In this document: positions 8,894-19,400 of the stretch, one piece after another
Position numbering within the stretch: position 1 is the stretch's first letter
Layout: every line of letters begins with the position of its first letter
From: Lapidilactobacillus achengensis
GTDB taxonomy: Bacteria; Bacillota; Bacilli; Lactobacillales; Lactobacillaceae
Length of the DNA: 61,569 bases
NCBI RefSeq assembly: GCF_003946655.1
Contig: NZ_RHOV01000016.1
Location: forward strand, 1 to 61,569
Direction of reading: 5' to 3'
Position numbers and translations under genes: made by a program
Notes under the pieces: model-generated
What the model saw: only the letters and a program-made list of their open reading frames with translations
What the model was told of the DNA's origin: nothing
Databases searched by the model: none

Positions 8894-9455
8894 TTGGCCG
8901 CAGCTTGCGCTGCGCGTGGCGTTGGTGGTCATCAGCTTTAAATTGGTGACCCCCAGTACAGTCTGACTGATAAATAGACCTAGTTCTCAGTGAATCAACT
9001 GAATCGGTCGGTTTGCACCCAAGGATTGTTTGCAAAGCGGGTAAAGATGTCGAGTCAACTCAAGCTGTACCAACCAACTAATCAAATCAGTTGACGTTGC
9101 CGTACCACCCCAAAAATGGGCAATTGTTTTGACCACCACACTTGCAAAATCACTTCGTTAGATATCCAACTTCGATTGCAGATAGGCTCAATTCTGTCTA
9201 GCAACCGCCTCAGTACGTGTGGCTCAGCGGTGAGATTATTCTTAGCGATTTATCGCTTAGAATAAGGCTCGATTTGAAGACAAGCCGCTGGGCTTGCGGA
9301 TTGGCTTCAAACGATGCCCACCGCGTTCCAGCCACGATAAACGTCCTGAGGCGGTTGCGTCACCACCAAACCCTATCATACCCGCAATCAAGCGCGGGTT
9401 CAGGATAAGAACCAAACGCCTAAATCAATTTCAAACGATGCCCACCACACCGGCA
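8894..9455 (+). repeat. Foldback element copy 1 (left foldback deleted)
   Basis: This non-coding repeat fills the gap between the UvrA-like gene and the hydrolase gene. It begins with the TTGGCCGCAGC...GCTGCG hairpin and the first arm of the left foldback (GCGTGGCGTTGGTGG), then jumps directly into the core (AGCTTTAAATTGGTGAC), so most of the left foldback is lost. The complete right foldback is at 9201-9358: outer stem GCAACCGCCTCAG.ACGT with ACGTCCTGAGGCGGTTGC, enclosing two hairpins. A short tail shared with the copy at 59785 follows. Open frames through it are only readings of the palindromes. Confidence 0.85.
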
Positions 9456-9456
9456 C

Positions 9457-10296
9457 TCAAAAAGTTGATTTGATCAACGCGGCGATTTCCGCACTATGAC
9501 TTTCTAGGGCAAAGTGACCACTGTCCACCAATTTAACCACAGCATTGGGAACATCTTGTTTGAAGGCCAGCGCGCCGGGATAAATGAACGAGGGATCATT
9601 TTTACCCCAAACCGCTAATAGTTTCGGTTGGTATTGGCGCAAATAGGCCTGAAATTGCGGGTATTTCTTAATATTATTCTGATAGTCGAAAATTAGATCT
9701 AGCTGATTCTCCACATAATTCGGTCGCTGTGTGTAGGCAATATCTAAGGTATAGCCATCAGGTCCGACACTATTCGCTGGCGTACCGGTTAAATACTGGC
9801 CCTTGATTGTCTCCGGCGCGAAGGCGTTGCGGTAACTGTCACGCTTGGCTGCGGTTGGATGTTCCCAAAAATCACGCCGAGTCGCCCATTTTTCGCCCAA
9901 ACCGGCTTGATAGATATTCCCGTTTTGGCTGATGATCCCGCGGATCCATTGGGGATGAGCCATTGCAATCATGAAGCCGATCGGCGCGCCATAATCGAAG
10001 ACATACAAATAAAAATCCGTGAGTTTTAATTTGGCTAAGAATTCAGTTGTGACCGTTGCTAAATGCTCAAACGTGTAACTGAATTCTTGATGGTTCGGCA
10101 TGCTCGATTGCCCGAAACCCGGATAATCCAACGCAATCAAATGAAAGCGGTCGGACAACAAGGGCATTAAATCCCGAAACATATGACCGGCCGAAGGGAA
10201 CCCATGCAAGAGCACCATTGTCGGCAAATTAGGATCCCCTGCCTCACGATAGAAAATCGACAACCCTGAAACTTCTAACCGATGATAACTAATCAT
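9457..10296 (-). CDS. Alpha/beta hydrolase with Asp nucleophile (dehalogenase/epoxide hydrolase-like)
   Basis: This 279-residue alpha/beta hydrolase has the oxyanion-hole motif HGFP (31-34), a nucleophile elbow VFDYGAPIG with Asp101, an acid in GKNDPSF near 234, and the catalytic His in SGHFALE near 261. An Asp nucleophile instead of Ser is typical of haloalkane dehalogenases and epoxide hydrolases, so ester hydrolysis is less likely. The physiological substrate is unknown. GGAG lies 8 bases before the ATG at 10296, and the start overlaps the end of the upstream MarR gene by 8 bases. The two are probably co-transcribed and translationally coupled. The MarR protein is the probable regulator, which suggests a xenobiotic or reactive compound as inducer. 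Confidence 0.85.
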   Translation of the reverse strand: MISYHRLEVSGLSIFYREAGDPNLPTMVLLHGFPSAGHMFRDLMPLLSDRFHLIALDYPGFGQSSMPNHQEFSYTFEHLATVTTEFLAKLKLTDFYLYVFDYGAPIGFMIAMAHPQWIRGIISQNGNIYQAGLGEKWATRRDFWEHPTAAKRDSYRNAFAPETIKGQYLTGTPANSVGPDGYTLDIAYTQRPNYVENQLDLIFDYQNNIKKYPQFQAYLRQYQPKLLAVWGKNDPSFIYPGALAFKQDVPNAVVKLVDSGHFALESHSAEIAALIKSTF

Positions 10297-10726
10297 GCTT
10301 TTCACTCCTTAATTTCTGATTATTACTCGTTAATAAACAAGTCATCGCCACTTTATCAGCGCCTAGTTTGGTATCCGTATACTGACCAAATTCCGCTAAA
10401 CACTGATTGGCGATTTTGAGAAAAGCCGCGCTGGCAGGCAATAACGCCAAACTACTAGCTCGACCGGTACTGGTCATTTGCAAAAGTCCTTGACGTTCCA
10501 ACGTTTGCGCCATCCGATATAGCGACGAACGCTCATAGCCCAAGCGCTGGGCCAATTGCACCACCGTTTGCGGTTGCTCATCTTCCAATGCCATCATGAT
10601 ATAGGCGTAGGCGGGCTTCAACCCAGTCGGCGCGAAAATCCGATCGGCGACCTGTTCCACTGTCCGCATATACCGGGCCGCCGTGAAATACGCGCAAGTT
10701 TGTTCAAAATGATGTGCCACGATCAT
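10289..10726 (-). CDS. MarR family transcriptional regulator
   Basis: This 145-residue protein has a winged-helix of MarR type (QTVVQLAQRLGYERSSLYRMAQTLERQGLL, about 55-82) with flanking helices for dimerisation. MarR proteins usually repress their own operon and release DNA on binding small aromatic or reactive ligands. A 12-bp perfect palindrome overlaps its predicted -10 box. GTG at 10720 is an alternative start with better spacing to GAGG (9 bases) than the ATG at 10726 (3 bases). It is first in a two-gene operon with the hydrolase. Confidence 0.85.
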   Translation of the reverse strand: MIVAHHFEQTCAYFTAARYMRTVEQVADRIFAPTGLKPAYAYIMMALEDEQPQTVVQLAQRLGYERSSLYRMAQTLERQGLLQMTSTGRASSLALLPASAAFLKIANQCLAEFGQYTDTKLGADKVAMTCLLTSNNQKLRSEKHD

Positions 10727-10760
10727 TCACCTCGATTATCTGATCTTTTGTTGATTTACC

Positions 10761-10799
10761 GTGTATATACACTATAAATCTTTTGACTGGCTTTTTCAA
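10761..10799 (-). promoter_or_regulatory. Promoter and operator of the marR-hydrolase operon
   Basis: On the minus strand a -35 box TTGAAA (10794-10799) and a -10 box TATAGT (10771-10776) are 17 bp apart. The perfect palindrome GTGTATATACAC at 10761-10772 touches the -10 box and the start site, as expected for an autorepressor operator. Confidence 0.7.
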
Positions 10800-10832
10800 G
10801 TTCTCAACGTGAATTTTTCTGGAAAATCTTGA

Positions 10833-11378
10833 TGGCGGTGAAACGCCGTGGCTAGTGGTTACCAGCCTCAAATTGGTGATACCAGTTTAGTTCGCTTGAT
10901 GAACAGACCCAGTTCTTAGTGAATCAACTGAATCGGTTGATTTCCAACCCGAACCCGCTTAGGTAAGTGAGATAAACTTGGCGGCATTATCCGAAATGTA
11001 CTGAACTACTAATCCAAATCAGTTGGCATTGCCGTACCACCAAACAAGTGGACGATTGTTTGACCACCTCACCTGCAAAACCACTTTGTCAGATATCCAA
11101 CTCCGATTACAGATAAGCTCAATTCTGTTCAGCAACCGCCTCAGGACGTGTGGCTCAGCGGTGAGATTATTCTTAGCGATTTATCGCTTAGAATAAGGCT
11201 CGATTTGAAGACAAGCCGCTGGGCTTGCGGATTGGCTTCAAACGATGCCCACCGCGTTCCAGCCACGACAAACGTCCTGAGGCGGTTGCGTCACCACCAA
11301 ACCCAGCACACCCGCAATCAAGCGATAAATCATGAATAGCAACCCACCCTTCCAAATCAGTTCAAGAACGATCCCAGC
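10833..11378 (+). repeat. Foldback element copy 2 (left foldback missing)
   Basis: This copy starts within the core (CGCCGTGGCTAGTGGTTACCAG) and lacks the left foldback. The core runs to about 11131 and the intact 158-bp right foldback is at 11132-11289, almost identical to that of copy 1. It separates the marR promoter from the tetR promoter region. Confidence 0.85.
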
Positions 11379-11390
11379 TGCCGAACAATC

Positions 11391-11437
11391 GTAAATTTAA
11401 TTTACTGTTTGTAATTTGATTTTTTGGGGTGTAAAAT
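11391..11437 (+). promoter_or_regulatory. Possible tetR promoter and operator
   Basis: A 15-bp near-palindrome GTAAATTTAATTTAC (11391-11405) precedes a weak promoter, TTGTAA (11409-11414) and TAAAAT (11432-11437) with a 17-bp spacer. The gene behind it encodes a TetR repressor, so this is a plausible operator, but the boxes are poor. Confidence 0.45.
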
Positions 11438-11471
11438 AAAAGGCGTTTGTCAGGAGGTCACTCATTTTATC

Positions 11472-12056
11472 ATGCAAAAACGTAATTTAAATCAACAACG
11501 CATCATCGAAACCGCGGCCCAGATCGTCAACGAAACTGGCGCGGCCGCCTTAACTTTCAGCAATGTGGCTAACGCGTTAGGCGTGCGTCCACAGGCGCTA
11601 TACGCTTATTTCGGCAATCGCGAACAATTGAAATTCGCCTTGATTGTCTCTTTTCTCGATAGTTTGACCAAGAATTTAAATACGGCGCTGGTTGGGATCA
11701 GCGGTGAACAGGGCCTGATTATCTATGGCAGTGAATTGCACCGCTCGCTGTTGGCCGAGCCTAACCTAACCAAGCTGGCTTTTGGTGGCATCAACTATCA
11801 GCAAGAAAGTGAGGCTGGTCAACACTTGCATCAACTGGTCTTGGTTCTGGACCGCTTACTGGCGCCTTATTATGACAATGACCGGGAAGTGATCGCTCAG
11901 GCACGCTACCTCCGGGCGCTGATCTTCGGCTATGTTCAAAACGAATTGTGGGGGCTGTTCAGTCATCCCGATTTGTCCGCCAACACAACTTTTAATGAGG
12001 CGTTGACGCAAGCCGTGACGAATATTACGAAGGAAGGGGTGGTCAAACATGGATGA
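11472..12056 (+). CDS. TetR/AcrR family transcriptional regulator
   Basis: This 194-residue regulator has an N-terminal TetR helix-turn-helix (ALTFSNVANALGVRPQALYAYFGNREQL, about 25-52) and a helical ligand domain. It overlaps the downstream MFS gene by 8 bases, so the pair forms an operon and the regulator most likely represses the pump. AGGAGG lies 14 bases before the ATG at 11472, which is long, but no better start codon exists in this frame. Confidence 0.85.
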   Translation: MQKRNLNQQRIIETAAQIVNETGAAALTFSNVANALGVRPQALYAYFGNREQLKFALIVSFLDSLTKNLNTALVGISGEQGLIIYGSELHRSLLAEPNLTKLAFGGINYQQESEAGQHLHQLVLVLDRLLAPYYDNDREVIAQARYLRALIFGYVQNELWGLFSHPDLSANTTFNEALTQAVTNITKEGVVKHG

Positions 12057-13284
12057 TGCGCAACGAGCCAAACAACCTTGGCGGCAAAATCTGATTGTTC
12101 TTTGGGCCTGTACCTTCATCGCCGGGATCTCCTTCAGTGAGATCATGCCCTTCATGTCGCTTTATGTCGGCGAATTGGGGCATTTCACCAAGGCGCAATT
12201 ATCGTTCTACAGTGGTCTGGTTTTTGCGGCAACTTTCTTTGTCACCGCGATTGTTTCGCCGCTGTGGGGCGCTTTGGCCGATCGTAAGGGACGTAAGATC
12301 ATGTTGATCCGCGCCAGTTGGGGCATGGCGGTCGCTCTTTTCTTGATGGGTTTGGCGACAAACGTGTGGCAATTGATTGCCTTGCGCGCTTTGCAAGGGG
12401 TTTTCTCTGGGTATATTTCTAACGCGCAAGCCTTGATTGCTTCGCAAACGCCCCGGGCCAACGCTGGTAAGGCGCTAGGCACCTTGGTCACTGGGTCAAC
12501 CTCTGGAATGTTGATGGGACCGATCATCGGCGGAATCTTGGCCGAGGCTTTCTCGATCCGCAACACGTTCTTCATTACCGCTGCCCTCTTGATGATCACT
12601 GGGATTCTCTCCGCAACTTTAGTCAAGGAGAATTTCGTGCCGATCAAACGAACTACCGATCCCAGCAAAAAAGGAATGTTGTCCGGCTTACTCAGCCAAT
12701 TTGAGAATCCCCGCTTGATTATTGTCCTTTTGCTGTCAACGATGTTTGTTCAATTGGGCAACGCTTCAATCTCCCCGATCATCAGTCTGTACGTCAAGGA
12801 ACTGATGCACAACACTGGCAGTGTGCCTTTAGTCGCTGGGATCATCGCCGCCTTACCTGGGATCTCCAACATTATCGCCGCGCCGCGTTTGGGTTCTTAC
12901 GGTGACAAGCACGGTTCTGGCAAAGTATTGATCGCCGGTTACCTATTCGCCGTGCTGGTTTACATTCCCCAAGGCTTGATTCCTAGCGTTTGGGTTCTGG
13001 GAATTTTGCGCCTGCTGGTCGGTGTCTCTGACGGTGCCTTGTTTCCCACGATCCAGACCCTTCTAACTAAAAACTCGCCGGTCAGCGCAACTAGCGCGAT
13101 TTTCTCATGGAACCAGTCTTTCCAAGCCCTGGGCAACATGTTTGGCGCCTTACTAGGTGGCGCCTTGGCGGGATGGTTCGACTATAATGTCGTCTTTATC
13201 GCCACTGCCGCGCTACTCTTGATCAACTTCATCATGCTCTGGCTGACTGAGCCATCTCTGCGCAAAAGTGGCCAAGTTAAGTAA
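12049..13284 (+). CDS. MFS multidrug efflux transporter, 12 TM (DHA1 type)
   Basis: This 411-residue major facilitator has about 12 hydrophobic segments. Between TM2 and TM3 it has the motif-A form GALADRKGRKIML (about 79-91) and near TM5 the antiporter-type pattern SGMLMGPIIGG (about 151-161). This fits proton-coupled drug exporters such as PmrA/NorA-like pumps. It is translated from an overlap with tetR, so expression should follow release of that repressor. The substrates cannot be read from sequence. The operon ends at the terminator at 13360-13421. Confidence 0.87.
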   Translation: MDDAQRAKQPWRQNLIVLWACTFIAGISFSEIMPFMSLYVGELGHFTKAQLSFYSGLVFAATFFVTAIVSPLWGALADRKGRKIMLIRASWGMAVALFLMGLATNVWQLIALRALQGVFSGYISNAQALIASQTPRANAGKALGTLVTGSTSGMLMGPIIGGILAEAFSIRNTFFITAALLMITGILSATLVKENFVPIKRTTDPSKKGMLSGLLSQFENPRLIIVLLLSTMFVQLGNASISPIISLYVKELMHNTGSVPLVAGIIAALPGISNIIAAPRLGSYGDKHGSGKVLIAGYLFAVLVYIPQGLIPSVWVLGILRLLVGVSDGALFPTIQTLLTKNSPVSATSAIFSWNQSFQALGNMFGALLGGALAGWFDYNVVFIATAALLLINFIMLWLTEPSLRKSGQVK

Positions 13285-13359
13285 CGCCTTGACTTGATAT
13301 CGCAGTCCCAGTGGTGCCAGTCGCAGTAGTACAGCCCCACCACAAGCGATGCCTCCAGC

Positions 13360-13421
13360 AAAAAACGCCGACCTCACTTTCTAGTCGCATCCGGCTAGAA
13401 AATAAGGTTCGGCGCTTTTTT
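13360..13421. terminator. Bidirectional terminator between the MFS gene and the 1994-residue adhesin
   Basis: A long imperfect stem-loop has an outer AAAAAACGCCGA...TTCGGCGCTTTTTT stem and an inner TTTCTAG...CTAGAAA stem. It lies between two convergent genes. Confidence 0.8.
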
Positions 13422-13498
13422 GACGATTGGCGATCAGCTGAGGAGGAATCGGACTTTGACCCGATTAACTGATCAATCAAGTATCGTCATGTTCGGTG

Positions 13499-16400
13499 TT
13501 AGTCTTGTTCTTGCTTCCGAAACAGCAAACTCATGGTGAAACAGGTTAGCCCGATGATCCCAGCGATCAATGACAACAAGTTTGTCGGCCGTTCATCGGC
13601 TTGTGGCAGTGTTGTTGGTTGTTGATCAGTCGGTTTCAAATCCGCGCCGCCATTCGCCCCAGGTAAATTCGTGCTTGGCAAGGTCGGATCAGTCGTGGTG
13701 CCTCCTTGGTCGCCATCCGGAGTCGTTGGCTGCTGCGGGTCGGTTGGCGCGATCGGCTGTTTGGGATCGCGTTGATTGCCAACGATCAACCGTTTAGTCG
13801 TGGTCGAGTTCAGCTCGATGGTTGCTCCGGTTTGATAGCGGCCATTGACCAAGTACCCCGCGGGCGCTTGGTTTTCGGTTAATTGGTACTTGCCAAATGG
13901 CAGATCGTCGAAAACGATATTGCCATGGTCATCCGTGGTGATGGTCCAAGTGACCCCTAGCTGATCGGTTAACGTAAAGACGGCGCCAGCTAGAGGGAAC
14001 CCTGAAGTTTCGTCGATTTTGTGGACGATCAATGAGGTCGTGGCTGGATCGCCCGGCAGATAATTGGCCACATTAACTTGAATTGGCCGTTCATCTGCTG
14101 GACGGGTTTCTTTTTCGCCCACTGGGGTCAATGCATTGGCCGCCGTCAAGTCGGAAACGGTCCATTCTCGTTGTTTCGTGGACTGGGTGACGCTGAAATA
14201 GATTTTGCCGGTGCGGGTCAGATAGCCTGCCGGCGTTTTGACCTCGGTCAGATAGTAGTTGCCCAGTGGCAGTAAAAGTGGGATCACGATCTGGCCTTGA
14301 TCATCACTGCTGGCCAGGTCATCGCTCAACAAACGATCACTGCCGTCCATGTTACCCTTAGCCTGGTATAGCTTGAATTTGGCACCTGCTAGTGGCCGCC
14401 GCGACGAGCCATCATACTTCTGCACAATGACTTGGCGACGGAACTCAGGCTCTTGGATCACATTATCAATGACCACATCGTCCGATGAGGCGGCCGTTGT
14501 CGTCTCGGAAGTAGTCGCCAACTTGGCTGCCGTCTCGGTGGTGCCTGCTGTAGTTGTCGCTTCTGTGGCGGCATCCGTCGTCTTGATATCCTTCAACGGA
14601 TTCAGCTCGCCACCACCGCTGATCGACAGCCTCACCCCTTCCTTGAGCCGATCAGGAATGACGTAACCTTGGGGTGCTTTCGTTTCCTGGAAACGATACT
14701 GCCCTTCATAAAGATCGTCAGCCTCCAAGGACCAGCTGTCTTTTTCCAGATCATAGCTTGGCTGCCAGGTCCGACTTGAATCCAGATTGCCCTGAAGATC
14801 ATAACGTTGTAATGCAAATCTGGCGTCAGTAAGCGCTAATTTATCCGAAAATTGGTCATCAGCAATGTCCTGATTCGTTTTCTTAAAATTCAAGGTCCCC
14901 GGTTGATATTGATCATAGGCGGACACGTGAACATTTGTCGTGAAATTTGACGCGTTGGGATTGGCTTGGAAGCCAAACACCAGCGAATTGCCTAGAAAAT
15001 CAGGGTCGATCTTGACCGTCGTGACCGACTGCCCCAGTAAAACATGATTGGCCGTGACCAACTGACCAGCGGGGATTTGGTTTGGCACGGTCTTATAGCC
15101 TTTTGGTGCAGCTGTTTCAACGAATTGATAATGGTGACTCGGATCAAACCCAAGTCTCTCTTGACCGGAAGTCGCATCGGTGCTAGTGGCATTGGGAACG
15201 GTGTATAACCCCTGGTCTGGATCATCTTGGTCCTCTGTTGCCATCACCACTTTGATTTCACCGCGAGCGTTGGTCTTCATCCCCAGTTTCAAAAACGCCT
15301 GCTCCTCCACATCCCATAAAGCGTAGGTCGCACCGGCCAATGGTTCGCCAGCAGGGTCATCTGGATTCATTTCAACGCGACTACCGTACTTAGTCAACGT
15401 CATTTGGTAGGTCGGGTTCGTCACCGTAATCAATTGATACTCCCCGGAATCCGGATCAACCATTTTGGGTTCGAAGAAGAATTCCCTTGGTTCGAAATTA
15501 TTGACATAACCCTCCGGTGTCTCAACTTCCGTCAGTCGGTAGTTCTGCTTGACTGGTAAGCCTGCGAAAGAAGCAATACCGCTTTCATCAGTGGTCCACT
15601 CCCAATCATCGGCCGTCTTCCCATCAGCATCCAAAGCCTCTAGCTTAAATGTGACCCCGGCGATTGGGTGGCCCTGATAGTCGGAAATTTTCTTAACGCG
15701 GATCTCAGCGTGTTCTTGAATAAATTCGCCGGTGATACCACCAAATTCAATTGCTGGCGAGCCATAGGTAGTTCTCTGACGCGCGTCCACATTGACACCA
15801 TCGGAATTACGCTCATCTTCAGTATTCAACCAACTAACCGTACTTCGCACCTGAACCCGGCCAGCTTTGTGACTCTCGGTTTTATAGGTCACCTTGATTT
15901 GGTAATTTTGACCATCCTTTTCAGTCCCAAAGTTATCATTAAAGCTAACTGTGAACATCGTCGGGCTAGTCAGTTCAACCTGATATCGATCCTGATCTAT
16001 CGGCTTACCCGGCTCATTGCCTGTGACCAATTCCGCTTCGAAACTATCCGCCACAAACGTCGATGGCGCACGCTTCATCCCATTATCAGAATTGACAATT
16101 TCTCCCTTCAAGATTGGCTGGCGTATTGGCCGCTCTGAGCCATAAATGTTGATGATTGAATCTTGCCAGGATAAGAACGCCTGACCTACTGTTGGGAACG
16201 TCTTTTCTAGCGCTGGCCAAGCACTGCTGGCGCTCGCACTAGCCGTAGCTGTAAAGTCTGGGATTCCACCGAGTGATGGTGTGCCTGGGTCGCCATCTCT
16301 TACCGTTACAGTATTTGAGATATTCGAGTCATTGTAGGCCCATTGATTGTCCCGGCGCGTTTCAAAAACAACCCAAACCCGATTTTTCAAGTCGTCAAAA

Positions 16401-19400
16401 TTCAAGGTCAGGGTCTCTTGGCCCTTGTCATTCTTTCCCAGCCATTCTCCCGATTCCTTAATATTATCCGGTAGGAGGGCCTGGGCTTCTTCTGATGCTG
16501 ATTTTGAAGGAACCAGGTCGTTATTTTCAGCAACGGACCCAATCAGATTATCTGAATTCGATGAATTAAAAGGCGCTGTGGTCAAGGAGTCATTATCGGT
16601 CACCTGATAGAATTTCAATGATCCAGGCACGAATCTAAAGGAATGCTCGCCAGATAGAGGCAAGGTATCCGTCATCACTAGATTAGAATAAACCAGTTGC
16701 AACTGATTCACCAGAATCGCCCAACTCTGTGTATCCGCCGTCTTACTAGCGCCAAATTTGGTAACGCCTTTAAGATAATTGGCTTTGATTTCTTCAGGTT
16801 CCGATTGGTCAAGATCCCGACCAACTGCCATACTGCCAGGCGGGAAGGAATAGAATAAATAAGCTTGATTTGTCAAGGCTTTTTTCAACTTATCCTTGAC
16901 CACGTCCGAGTCGCCCTGCTCCGTCAAAGGGCCAAGGACGGTCCGGTCTAGCGCCGTTCGGGCATAGATCACATATTTATAGTTAACCGGCGCGCTGCTC
17001 GTTTGGCCATCTGACTTAGTCGAATCGGCAGCCGCATAGGCGCCCTTTAGTTTGACCACAAAACCACGAGGAACCTTTGCCGAGATCTGATCTTCTGCCT
17101 TTAAGCCATCATTATAACTCCTAATAATTTCGGTCAACCCATTTTCATCAGGGGTTTCATCGGTGGTTTTATCGGTAACAATCTCTAGATCATAGTCCTG
17201 CTCCGCCTTTAACAAGGTCCCGAGGCCGTCTTCACGAGGTTTTTGCGCGTAGACCACGATTCCGTCATTACTTCCATCCTCAGTGCCCTCACTGGTGGTG
17301 TCGTTCAAATCATAGCGATCTGGCTTGTCCGTTTCTTTTAGGATTGCTGGATCAGTGGTGAAGTTGGCCAACCCCGCTGGCAAAATGTCAAAGATCACCG
17401 GGCTTAACATGCCTTGATTATTCTTATTCACTTCGATCTTCCAATTGACCAAACCGTTGAAATAATCGATTTTACCACCGGTTTTCGAGAGCAAGCCATT
17501 GCGGATGCTGAAGACGTAATCGTCCTTAGCAGTTTCCTGCTTGCCACTTGGTGTGGTCGCGGTCGCCACATTGGTCACGGTGCGCTCACTAAAGTCACTC
17601 ACCGTCAGATTGTAGTAGATATTGAAACTGGCCGTCGCCAGCCATGACCAAGCTTCTGACTGGTTTGATTCTGAGTTTGTTACTGGATCTGTTGCCGAAG
17701 CATTCGGTTTGTTGAAGACTATCTCGAATTGTTCCGAGGTATCCTCCGTGGCACTAACATGCTTCTCAACCGAAAAGAGATCGCTATAATCATGGTCCGT
17801 GTGCTCATCTGGAGTCCCTTTATCGTCAAAAGTCACCCGGCGAACGACTAGCGGATGGTCTTTATCAACCGCTAATTTCAAACCGGGATCTGGTTTGATT
17901 ACGGCCTCGGTCTCCGAATTTTCGGATGGGTGCTCCTTCAAACCAAAACGATCAATAAGCTGATATTTGCCAGAAAAAACACTAGCGCCATCATAGTTAA
18001 GCTGTAGTTGCCAGCCCAGTTTCACATGAGCCGCATCGAACCCGACCGCCTTTTTCCGTAGCGGGACACCGGTATTCTTGACAACCAATGTCGCGCTGGC
18101 TTTTGGTGCATCAACAGCCGGATCCGTGGCCGCATAGAAAATTTTCGCTAGAACGGTGGCCCCCATCATTAAGCCGACAGCGCTATTATCACGGTCGATC
18201 TTTGCCTGATAGGCTACGCGATAGCCGATACCAGCCTGCAAGCCCTTCGTTAAATAAATCTTGGCCGTGTCCCCAGAGGCTGACCAAACAACATGATAAT
18301 CTTCGCCCGGCTTCAACTGCGTCAACGACGTATCATCGCTAAAACCATGAGAACTTTTGACTGGGCCGGCGCTGACCTTGAGCTTATCCTGATCGAAAGT
18401 CACTAAAGCGGGCGTGGATTCTGGCTCATCAGCGTCACCGAACTCAGCGCTCAAATCAACTTGAAGGTCGGGATTGTCCGTGATTTGTTCATCATCTTCA
18501 GACCAGTGTGGTGGTGTTTGCGCATCGCTGGTCTTCCCGTTCATATTGAAATCAACGTGGCCACTAAAGGCAGTTGGGTTGAGCGGCACCGGCTCCTTGT
18601 CACCATCAAAAACCGGGTCGAAAACAGCGGGCTCGATGGACCTGAAATGATACACAAGTTCAACACTATCTCCATCAGCCAGCTCAAAAGGCAGGCTCCA
18701 AAACAGCGGGTCGCTGTCGCTCAATGGTTGAAAAGTTGTCGTCAGCTTTAATTCCCACTTGGTCGCCTGCACCGGTCCACCTAAAGTTACTTTTAAGGTG
18801 CTTGTTTTTGGGGCATCCAAATCTTCAGTCGGATCAGCGGTCAAAGTCCAATTCAAGGCTGGATTATCGCCGCTAGCCGGAATTGTTCCGCTTTTGAAAT
18901 TATCGACCTTCAAGGCGTAGGCCGGGATCGTCACCGTGGTATAATCGCCTTTCTGGTGGTCGCCAGCGGCCAAGGTAAAGCTCAGAATCAGTTGGAGCTT
19001 ACTTTCCTGTGTTAGCTGATCATGCTGACTGAGCTCAGTCGTCTGATCATCAGGATCCACCACTTTAACGGCAGTCAAAATATTCCCCAAATCATGAGGA
19101 TCTTTTTCTGGTGTATCTGACCTTTCAGTTTCGTCTGTGTCAGTATGCGTGCCCGCTTCGACCGAATCACCAGAATCACCTGATACATCTGGATCAGTCT
19201 TCGTCTGACTCGTTGCATCCGAACCCGAATCGGATTCAGTAATTGTTTCCGTCTCAGTTCCCGTTGAATCCGCTTGCAGTTCGCCTTCAATTGGCGCTAC
19301 AGGATTCTCCTGTTCCCCGAATCCAGTCGGCGACACTGGCAACTGCGAATCAGTCGCTGGCGTCACTTGTGTCTCCGGCGTTATGTCCGTCGCCCCGCTG

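Noticed and set aside
9217-9408. Recurring short frame starting MWLSGEIILSDLSLRIR, also at 11148, 23380, 35978 and 46380
   Set aside because: It is the right foldback read as protein. The bases follow stem pairing, not codons, and there is no ribosome binding site.
8894-9455. Degenerate insertion sequence with a lost transposase
   Set aside because: No copy shows remnants of a shared reading frame in the core, and the foldback ends are branched rather than simple inverted repeats.
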